In this document: positions 56,800-64,000 of the stretch, one piece after another
Position numbering within the stretch: the stretch's first letter is position 1
Layout: each line of letters opens with the position of its first letter
Source of the DNA: Candidozyma auris
Taxonomy: Eukaryota > Ascomycota > Pichiomycetes > Serinales > Metschnikowiaceae
Direction: 5' to 3'
Assembly: GCF_003013715.1 (NCBI RefSeq)
Contig: NC_072818.1
Coordinates: forward strand, 806,001-870,000
Length of the DNA: 64,000 nucleotides
Notes under the pieces: generated by a model
Told to the model about the DNA's origin: nothing
What the model saw: the letters and a program-made list of their open reading frames with translations, nothing else
Databases searched by the model: none
Position numbers and translations under genes: made by a program

Positions 56800-58338
56800 A
56801 TGTTTCTTGTCCCGTTTCTCCTAATTGTGCTCATTTTACTAGTGGCTGCAAAATACATCCACCTCTACTTCTCCCACAGAAAACTAGCTTCCCAATGGCA
56901 CACTGAGCCCATCGAATTCCACAGAAACACGCTCCAGACGCTTCCGATTCTCTTCAATGGCAGCGAAAACATCACATCGGGCCGTTTTTTGCAATACTTG
57001 ACTGACCGCTTTGAAATCAGAAATTGTACTGCTTTTTCTCTCACAGTGCCCTTTTTCAGGCAGCTTATTCTCAGCAGAAGCCCAGAGGTGATGAAGGCGA
57101 TGTTTTCTACGCAGTTTGGCGATTTTAACTTGGGTGTTCGGCGCCCTGCGTTCTTCCCGCTCTTGGGTAATGGCATTTTCGCCTCTGAAGGCTCTCAGTG
57201 GAAGCATCTGAGAAATTTGCTCAAACCACAATTCTCCAAAGAGCAAGTAGGGCAAGTTGAGATGCTTGAGCCGCATGTTCAGAGTTTGGTGACTCTTATC
57301 AAAGGCAGTAGCGGCTTTTTCGATATCGAGGCGTTGTTCTATGCGTTCACGTTGGACGCAGCGTCGGATTTTTTGTTTGGCCACAGTGCAGACGTTTTGG
57401 GGGGAGCTGTGGTGGAAAGAAAAGAACGATCGGGCTCTTTTTCGGGAGAACTTCTTGTCAACCGCCTGTCGTTTGACGCTGCGTTGGGATTTGTGGGCAC
57501 ATACCTCCAGATCAGGCTGTCTCTCTTCGATCTTTACTGGCTTGCCAACTCCAGAGAGTTTCAGAAGAATATAGGCAGGATACACGCCTACACTGACCAG
57601 TATGTGGAGAAGGCGCTTCAGCTCACGCCAGAGGAAATCGAGCAGAAATCAAGAGAAAGCTACATTTTCCTCTATGAGCTTGTGAAGCACACAAGAAATC
57701 CTGTGGAGATAAGAGATGAGCTTTTGAATATCTTGATTGCAGGAAGAGCAACCACAGCACTGCTTCTTCTGCTGGTGTTCATGGAGCTCTCAAGACGTCC
57801 AGAAATATGGGAAAAGCTTCGCTCTGAGGTTTTGCACCATTTCGGCGAAGGTACGTCTAAAATCTCCTTTTCCAGCCTCAAAAGGTGCACATATCTACGC
57901 TACGTTGTCAACGAAACACTCAGATTGTGGCCGCCTGTTCCTCAGAATCTCAGAGAAGCCGAAAAGGACACCACGCTTCCTGTTGGAGGAGGAAAAGACG
58001 GCAAAGCTCCGATATTCGTTCGGAAAGGATCAATTATCGTGATCCTCGTTTATTGTGTCCACCGGTTGAAAAATCTATACGGAGAGGACGCAGAGGCGTT
58101 CCGTCCAGAGCGGTGGGCCGGTCTTTCCAAGATTGGCTGGGGATTTATGCCATTTGGAAGCGGTCCACGAGTTTGCCTTGGGCAGCAGTTTGCACTCACA
58201 GAGGTCTCTTATGTTTTGGTGCGTCTAGCACAGACTTTTGAGACAATCACTTCGGGAGAGAGAGAATACCCTCCGAAAATGTTGGCTACGGCAGTGTTGA
58301 AGTATAAAGACGGGGTGAAGGTGAAGTTTGGCGAGTAA
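56800..58338 (+). CDS. CYP52-type cytochrome P450 (alkane/fatty acid omega-hydroxylase family)
   Basis: 512 residues from the ATG giving an N-terminal ER anchor (MFLVPFLLIVLILLVAAKYI); the open frame continues 75 codons upstream but would mask this anchor. CYP52 motifs: ILFNGSENITSGRFL region, WKHLRNLLKPQFSKEQV, K-helix ETLRLWPPVPQN, FRPERW, and the heme loop MPFGSGPRVCLGQQFALTE with Cys459 as the thiolate ligand. The I-helix reads AGRATTA then CTG-Leu-Leu-CTG-CTG; with CTG as Ser it becomes TTASLLSS, close to the family TTASLLSW. Here Ala317 replaces the conserved acidic residue of AGRDTT, an unusual change in the proton-relay position. Family role: terminal hydroxylation of n-alkanes and fatty acids with NADPH-P450 reductase at the ER. 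The substitution leaves activity uncertain. Confidence 0.93.
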   Translation: MFLVPFLLIVLILLVAAKYIHLYFSHRKLASQWHTEPIEFHRNTLQTLPILFNGSENITSGRFLQYLTDRFEIRNCTAFSLTVPFFRQLILSRSPEVMKAMFSTQFGDFNLGVRRPAFFPLLGNGIFASEGSQWKHLRNLLKPQFSKEQVGQVEMLEPHVQSLVTLIKGSSGFFDIEALFYAFTLDAASDFLFGHSADVLGGAVVERKERSGSFSGELLVNRLSFDAALGFVGTYLQIRLSLFDLYWLANSREFQKNIGRIHAYTDQYVEKALQLTPEEIEQKSRESYIFLYELVKHTRNPVEIRDELLNILIAGRATTALLLLLVFMELSRRPEIWEKLRSEVLHHFGEGTSKISFSSLKRCTYLRYVVNETLRLWPPVPQNLREAEKDTTLPVGGGKDGKAPIFVRKGSIIVILVYCVHRLKNLYGEDAEAFRPERWAGLSKIGWGFMPFGSGPRVCLGQQFALTEVSYVLVRLAQTFETITSGEREYPPKMLATAVLKYKDGVKVKFGE

Positions 58339-59110
58339 AGTGAAGAAGGATTTGCTGCAATGCAGAAACTATATTTATGGCGTATTTATGATGTATATAT
58401 AGGTGTAAAACGAAGGAGATTCGATTTGAGTTGCTCTTGTGGTGAGGCTGCTCAATGCTTAAACAGTGAAAAGCAATATCCCAAAGTCTTTTAAGTTTAC
58501 TCGTGATTCGATCTTCAGGTGATCTGGGTCAGTGGCGAAAGTTTTCTGTCACAGCTTAGTGGCTGGAAGGTATACTTGTAGACAATTACGCAGAATAGCT
58601 CAAAGCCCTGTGCCAAAACATGGAAATTTGTTATTTCAGCACAAATAAGACCTCTTTGAATGCTTTTCTGTTTAAACTGTGCAAAAAACAGTGGCTAATT
58701 TTAAGTGTCTTATAAAGGGTTTTTCTCTTTCTAGGATTTTATCTCCACGTATTAGAATAGGTTTCATATTCTGTAACAAAACTGAAAAGAAAAAAATGCA
58801 ATGTTACTAGAAACAGCCTTCATTTACACTGTTACGATTTGCAGAGGTGAACGAGCGAAGAAGATTTGTAGCACAAACTAATTGGTACACAACGCATCAC
58901 GTTCTTAGACTGAAAAAGACAAAGTGGTCAAATTGAGAATTCTTCGCCTATTGCACTTTTTAAAAAAAAAAAGAACAAAAATTCTTTCCATTGTAATTCA
59001 CTACTTTTCGATAAAACTTCAATCTGCACCCTGCCACTTTATATGCAGTTCGTTTGCATATAGCTCATGGAAGAAACTAAACTTAGTTTAGAAGGTTTCT
59101 CTTGTTTGAC
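58339..59110. other. spacer between CYP52 and the tRNA gene
   Basis: AT-rich; 3' end of CYP52 and no other gene seen. Confidence 0.45.
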
Positions 59111-59186
59111 GGTTCTTTGGCCAATTTGGGTAAGGCGTGGTCCGTTTGTAACACCAAGATGAGCAGTTCGAATCTGCTAAGAACCA
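59111..59186 (+). tRNA. tRNA-Thr(UGU)-like gene with a 2-nt insertion in the anticodon arm
   Basis: Acceptor arms GGTTCTT and AAGAACC pair perfectly (7 bp), with A as discriminator base. The D arm TGGCCAATTTGGGTAAGGC fits the A box and the style of yeast tRNA-Thr. The T arm AGCAG-TTCGAAT-CTGCT is perfect and supplies the B box. A TTTTTT terminator follows at 59192-59197. The anticodon loop reads TTTGTAA (anticodon TGT). The stem pairs TGGTG with CACCA only if two C residues between TGGT and G are bulged out, so the arm is 19 rather than 17 nt. It may be a functional variant, a pseudogene or a sequence error. The D loop also has one more G than expected. No intron. Confidence 0.75.
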
Positions 59187-59191
59187 CTTTG

Positions 59192-59197
59192 TTTTTT
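59192..59197 (+). terminator. RNA polymerase III terminator
   Basis: Six T residues a few bases after the tRNA 3' end, as needed for Pol III termination. Confidence 0.75.
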
Positions 59198-59333
59198 AGG
59201 TTTTTTATGCATTTACTCTAATTGAGTTCACTATTTCTCTTGTTCTATAATGTACACATCTTTTCGTTCAGATTACCATTAACATTCGCTTCACTGATCG
59301 ATTTATAACTCTCAAAAGCAAGATTGCCAGACC

Positions 59334-61973
59334 TCATTGAGCAATTTCATTTCCAGCCTCTTCTTCTGCCAAAATGCGTTCGATCTTCTCTGCGATTTTG
59401 ATCACATCACGCCGATGTCCCTGAGAAACAATTTCATACGTAGTTGGTCCCCCACGCGACGTTATTAGATACCTTTTCTGGACGTCAGTGAGTTTTTCCT
59501 TGATCTCAAATGATTCTTCGCTTATGCGGTGACGAACCGAGGACGAAACCTCGAATTTCATCGTAACAAAATTTCGCTTGATATCCTCAATTTGTTCCTT
59601 CGCATAACGTAGAGACAGCTCATCACCTTGTAGCTCGACTGCATCAGCATACGTTTGCTCATAAGTAGATTTGATAAGGCGAAAGTCACAGCCACAGCAG
59701 ATGAAGTTCCTACTATTCAAAATAAGCCATTGGTCTTTACGGCAAAGCATATCCTCCAAATACTCGATAGGAACTGTACCCGGATCAACAGAACACACTC
59801 GGCTGCTCATGAATACGTACAAATATAGATCTTTAACGCATTCTGCAGCCAACCCAACGCTTTCTAATGGCCCAAATATACCAACTTCGTTTTTCTTGAG
59901 CTGTGGGTATACAACGCTATTTCCGTTATCGATGCAGACCCCGTACTCGTTCATGATTTGCTTCAAGTTTGAATAATTGGGACCACAAATCCTCAAGTTA
60001 TATCGTGAATCAACCTCGACGATCGCGAAGCATCGATCTTCAAAGTTTTTTGACCTTTCCAATATACGATCCTTAGCTCTTTCCACATTGAACTTGATAC
60101 CTTTTATCAATATACGGGTTTTGGAGGTGAAATCACACCCAATCTTAAGGGATTCTTTCCCATTGTCAAGGATTGAAAGTTTCACCCCGAACTTCTTCCG
60201 TATATACAGCCAGAAGTAATAACGACGAATGGCTATTACCCGCAGGATGATAATAGAGGGCACTTCTATCATTGTTTGGTAAAAACTGATTTTGTCTGTA
60301 CTATCTGACAAGACTTGCATTATCACGTTCTCAGCTTCTTCCACATCAGACTCGGGGCCAAAAATGGTTATGGAATCAGCCGAACGTTCCATCTCATTGA
60401 ACCCCAACTCTATCTTTAAGGGCCTTTCAATGTAAAGGTTTTCCCGTGAAAATTCTTTTTTCAAGTCTCGACCATGTGTATTGTCGTCTAGACAACTCCC
60501 ATACTCAAAGCCATGAACAGACTTTTCGTCAAAAAGCCTATCATCTTCGAACATGGACATGATGGACGAAAGCGTTGTGCCGTTCGGGCCTTCTATCAAC
60601 CGATGTTGATGTCGAGGAATTTGTAAAACTTTCAGTATACAACGGTTCTGAAATTCCCTAATCTGATTCACACCCTCCTCAAATCTGTCACGCACTCTCT
60701 GAGATGCGTGTACTGGCTGATTCTCAGACAGAGTATATCGGGTGATTAGCGTTATCTGCTTCTTGCACACGTCAAACAGAAACATGGGATGCAACCACTC
60801 TAAAAAATCACGGAGGTCATGCCGAAAATGTTTGAGTAGCAAAGGATGAAAATCTGTGAAGGCTTTGACGTCATCAGGTGAAAAATCCTCCACAATTGAG
60901 ATGAGCCTGTCCTTGTAGAGTTGCTCATCGTCGCATCTGGGTATATGAACGATATAATCGTCTTTCAAAATAACTCGGATTTCATACAGTTTGATGAAAT
61001 GATAAAGATTATGGAGAGCGGGTTGCTTCTGATACTCAGCCAAGTTCATGCTGAAAAAGAAGCCTGTCTCGGGATATTGTAGCAACTTATGCCTGGCGGC
61101 CAGAACCCTATCTCTGAGGCCGACAATTTGATACTGCGGATACTGCTCGTGAATTTTCACCAAGAAGATTGACTCGAGCTCACTGGTTTCAACTGGATGA
61201 GTTACGGTGACCGTCAGAACTGAATACCTTACAAGCTGGACAAATATCATGTCATCCAAGCGCCGTTTGGCGTTGGCCACAGGCTCCGCGTCACCTCTTA
61301 ACGTTATTCTGATTAGATCTTTGTACTTGTTAGTGAAAACTGAGATTGCGTTGTCACAAAACTGCTCATCAAAAAAGTCCTTCCATATCATAGAATCCGT
61401 CTTCAGTAGAGTTACACGATATTGATCTTTCAGCTCGAGGAGCTCTAAGATGCGGGCCTTTGCTCTCTCACATCGCAGTCTGCTTCCAGCAATGCTCACG
61501 GTTAATTCCTCCACGAATCTCTCCTCCTGATCATTGGTGTATGTGTACATCGGTGTTTCAAACCCCACAACGTCATACTGCAACCAGCCGGGCTTGAGTG
61601 TTTTCCGCTCAGCTTTGATTCTGACGCCAAACTGCTTATTGAGTGCTTTCACTGTTTTCCCTTTTTCGCCCACCACAAGACTTCTTTTCCAAGAGGGAAT
61701 CTTGAACGTGATGGTTACTGGTTTCGTCAACTTGTCAAGAATCATATCTTTGGCCGTCTCAACGCAGACCAAAAAACCATGGATTAGAAACGACCTCTGG
61801 CCCGTCTGTGGGTCTCTTGACGTTTTGATAGCAGCACCTGACACCTTCTTAATTTCTGCAATCAACTCCCTCAAATCGTCCCCATTGAACTTCAAGTTGT
61901 CGTCGGCGCCAAGCGACAAAATCTCCTCGTGTGGGTGAAAAGTCTCTAGCGACAAATCAGGGCACGAAATCAT
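59334..61973 (-). CDS. multi-KH RNA-binding protein, YLL032C-like
   Basis: 879 residues from an ATG. KH-like units recur along the chain. A degenerate one lies at about 30-82. A clearer one at about 86-180 has the GEKG loop (VVGEKGKTVKALNKQFGVRIK). Another near 455 has GPNG. One near 660 has GPNY, a broken GxxG loop. Others between are recognisable only by the repeated hydrophobic/RAKxRILE end pattern. Vigilin/Scp160 proteins are longer with about 14 KH units; S. cerevisiae YLL032C, an uncharacterised KH protein of about 825 residues, is the nearest in size. It is predicted to be a cytoplasmic mRNA or ribosome-associated protein. The identification is by architecture only. Confidence 0.8.
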   Translation of the reverse strand: MISCPDLSLETFHPHEEILSLGADDNLKFNGDDLRELIAEIKKVSGAAIKTSRDPQTGQRSFLIHGFLVCVETAKDMILDKLTKPVTITFKIPSWKRSLVVGEKGKTVKALNKQFGVRIKAERKTLKPGWLQYDVVGFETPMYTYTNDQEERFVEELTVSIAGSRLRCERAKARILELLELKDQYRVTLLKTDSMIWKDFFDEQFCDNAISVFTNKYKDLIRITLRGDAEPVANAKRRLDDMIFVQLVRYSVLTVTVTHPVETSELESIFLVKIHEQYPQYQIVGLRDRVLAARHKLLQYPETGFFFSMNLAEYQKQPALHNLYHFIKLYEIRVILKDDYIVHIPRCDDEQLYKDRLISIVEDFSPDDVKAFTDFHPLLLKHFRHDLRDFLEWLHPMFLFDVCKKQITLITRYTLSENQPVHASQRVRDRFEEGVNQIREFQNRCILKVLQIPRHQHRLIEGPNGTTLSSIMSMFEDDRLFDEKSVHGFEYGSCLDDNTHGRDLKKEFSRENLYIERPLKIELGFNEMERSADSITIFGPESDVEEAENVIMQVLSDSTDKISFYQTMIEVPSIIILRVIAIRRYYFWLYIRKKFGVKLSILDNGKESLKIGCDFTSKTRILIKGIKFNVERAKDRILERSKNFEDRCFAIVEVDSRYNLRICGPNYSNLKQIMNEYGVCIDNGNSVVYPQLKKNEVGIFGPLESVGLAAECVKDLYLYVFMSSRVCSVDPGTVPIEYLEDMLCRKDQWLILNSRNFICCGCDFRLIKSTYEQTYADAVELQGDELSLRYAKEQIEDIKRNFVTMKFEVSSSVRHRISEESFEIKEKLTDVQKRYLITSRGGPTTYEIVSQGHRRDVIKIAEKIERILAEEEAGNEIAQ

Positions 61974-64000
61974 TGGCTCTTGACGACGGGAAACACGAGT
62001 TTTTTATAATTGGTGGTTGTGAACAGCCAAAAATAATGTGCAGAGCTTTTCATGAGTCATAACGCCACCGAGGCAGAAAGGGGATTTTTGGGGAAATGGG
62101 AGAATTCCATGCATGCTGTGGACATGCTGAACATGCTGGTAAGGTATGAACGGGTGTCACTGCCAGAAAAGAAGGATTGAACTAGCTAATGCTGTTTAGA
62201 ATTGCAAGCTAGGCTTATAGGGTGTGGTGGACTGCAGATAGGTACAGGTGTTTCGGTTTAGATGCAGGACATTGGAATCACACACTCAAGCCGTTTGGCA
62301 GATTTGTAGTGAGACCAATTGTCAGAGGGAGGGGATGGTAGGTATAGACATCTGATGATGAAATTTGGAACGGATAATCACCGTGAATCTTGCCAACAAA
62401 AAAATAAAAAATAACCCTTGTCGTGGTTATATGCAGGATTCATCTTGAATTGGTCAGAAAGGCATAATTTGTCAACCCGTGGATCGAAACTTCCGGCAAT
62501 GTCCTCGTTACATTGATAAAAATCATAGTTTGAAGGATATCCATTGTGTCGAAAGGTGGTGTCTGGGTGTTTCCACAAAGCTAATACAGGTTATGAGAGA
62601 AGAAACCCCGAAAAAATTTTGAAGTCATACAATAACTGGAAGCCCCGAATGTAAGAATGTTTTAGTGTCTAGGACTTTCTAATTTGACCCCGAAAATATC
62701 CTTTACTGACTGTTGCTAACAAACTCCATATTCTTTAGAATAGTGAAAGCTGTCTTGTTTAGTCAAAGAGATTTGAGAAGTTGTTGTAAAATTCGGGGAG
62801 GCCGGTCCCAAAAACCACTAGATTTTGTGTGCGTCGGGTCAAAATTACATTGTGACTGATGAAGTTGATCGAGAACAAAATTTAGTACGAGGTACTTGCA
62901 GCAACGCCGCACAAAGACTCCATGTTGGCTTTTTATCTCACAATCAGGTCTATTTCTGTAAACAGTCTTCAAAACGTGCTGGTAAAACGGTGGTCGAGAT
63001 AGAATGGTAAGTTGAGCCCTGGTAATTTTGTAAATTCCAAAAGTAGCATGGCTGAAACCATTCGAGTATGAGAGGTGGCGATACTTTGAAAACCCTCTAA
63101 TCACCCCTGTGAACAATGATCTTTTTGCTTTAATTTTCCTCTTTGTTCTTGAAAGAGTATAGAAACAGTAACGACTACCTTTGTTTTGTGAGGCTTGTAG
63201 GCTGACAAAATCGATGGCTATTAAGCAACGAGATACTAGCATATATCGTAAATTCACTTAGTACTATTTATACTTGTCTGTCTACCATATGTGAAATCAA
63301 AGATTGAATTAGTAAGACAATAATCAGGAGTGGCCATCAACGCCTCTTACGTAATCTCGCTAATGTCCTAGATTACACATTTAGCATATTTTGCAGCTGC
63401 TGCATCTTGTCGTTCTCGGTGGGTGCAAAATAGACTTTAGCCGTACACCGTAAATCTGCATGCAACTGTTAACTCGCCTTATCCATTGGCTCACACCAAT
63501 AGTCATTACAGTTAGAAGTACAACACAAGTGCTCTTTCAGTTCTGAAAAGGGAGGCTCAATTCCTTTTTTGTACAAATCGGTGCAAAGCAATAGCTGATA
63601 ATGTATGAAAACCCCTTACTGATGACACAAGCATGAACCCATCAAGGGTACATGAAAATGCATAGTCGAGCATGTCAAAATGGTGGCTGAAAATGGCATA
63701 GCCTCAAACACATTTAATGAAAAAAAAAATTGAGGGAACTACGGGAAGAGCCGTTTTCTCTCAATTCGGTCGCATAGTTCCTCACTTTAGAATAATCCTC
63801 TACTTCCTCTGAATGAAACCTCTTCATTTCTTCATTTCTCGTGACCTCTATCGCATATCCACAAAACTAGTCCATACTTTCAAAATCCCACAAACAATGC
63901 CAGTGTTTTTCAAAGGAACACCGCATTCATTACAGCCCCACAATGATTCTGGTTACCAGAACGCCTTGTTCTGTAGTTCAGCCATTTTTGTTGATCAATA
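61974..64000. other. 2 kb right-end region without a clear gene
   Basis: AT-rich. Apart from one doubtful open frame (listed separately) no coding, tRNA or repeat feature is recognised. CCGTACACCG at 63441-63450 is a partial Rap1-like match, and TTTTGCAGC at 63391 a partial match to the recurrent promoter motif. Confidence 0.5.
62763..63242 (-). CDS. doubtful 159-residue open frame
   Basis: An ATG-initiated open frame with basic, Cys/His-containing composition and no recognised domain. It is the only long frame in the right-end region. Nothing in codon use or neighbours confirms it; it could be spurious or a decayed gene. Confidence 0.15.
   Translation of the reverse strand: MLVSRCLIAIDFVSLQASQNKGSRYCFYTLSRTKRKIKAKRSLFTGVIRGFSKYRHLSYSNGFSHATFGIYKITRAQLTILSRPPFYQHVLKTVYRNRPDCEIKSQHGVFVRRCCKYLVLNFVLDQLHQSQCNFDPTHTKSSGFWDRPPRILQQLLKSL

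Noticed and set aside
1..64000. Transposons, retroelements, viral insertions or CRISPR arrays
   Set aside because: No reverse transcriptase, transposase, integrase or long terminal repeat was recognised; the repeats present are short tandem arrays.

Overview
The window is nuclear DNA of a budding yeast of the CTG-Ser clade. The genes are compact and apparently intronless, with AT-rich flanks and TATA boxes, and the proteins match Saccharomycotina families (SNQ2, BEM1, ILV6, PHB2, MTC6, SRS2, RDI1, CYP52, IFF/HYR, RBT5-type CFEM). Two in-window observations support reading CTG as serine: a CTG codon sits at the conserved serine of the SNQ2 Walker A loop (7649-7651), and three CTG codons in the CYP52 I-helix restore the family pattern when read as Ser. 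The CFEM cluster and IFF/HYR adhesin fit a Candida/Clavispora/Metschnikowia-type yeast; I cannot name the species. Wherever a CTG codon occurs, a standard-code translation gives Leu where Ser is expected.

Layout. 1-3.3 kb: GPI cell-wall protein of the IFF/HYR family. 3.7-23.2 kb: eight genes all on the minus strand (SNQ2 drug pump, unknown protein, DsbA-fold protein, acidic unknown protein, BEM1 polarity scaffold, HAP3 CCAAT-binding subunit, a Zn2Cys6 regulator, ILV6). 24.8-33.2 kb: SH3 protein of the LSB1/PIN3 type, PHB2, MTC6, SRS2 and RDI1. 35.5-41.8 kb: a secreted Gly-rich Kex2-type protein, a GGT-family Ntn hydrolase and an ARA1-type aldo-keto reductase. 41.9-51.6 kb: a heme/iron acquisition cluster, with an FRP1-like ferric reductase divergent from three tandem CFEM proteins, separated by unusually long (about 2 kb) intergenic regions with GATA-type and palindromic elements and phased T-tract repeat arrays. 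53.4-55.9 kb: two tandem paralogues of an unrecognised four-TM membrane family. 56.8-58.3 kb: a CYP52-type P450. 59.1 kb: a tRNA-Thr(UGU)-like gene with an odd anticodon arm. 59.3-62.0 kb: a multi-KH RNA-binding protein. The last 2 kb holds no gene I can support.

The CFEM proteins and FRP1-like reductase are expected to work together: CFEM domains extract and relay heme across the cell wall and the reductase-like membrane protein acts at the plasma membrane. The window also encodes HAP3, a CCAAT-complex subunit that in this clade works with an iron-responsive partner. The most striking unexplained signal is a 10-bp motif, TGGCTGCRAA, found upstream of most genes between 1 and 48 kb, far above chance.
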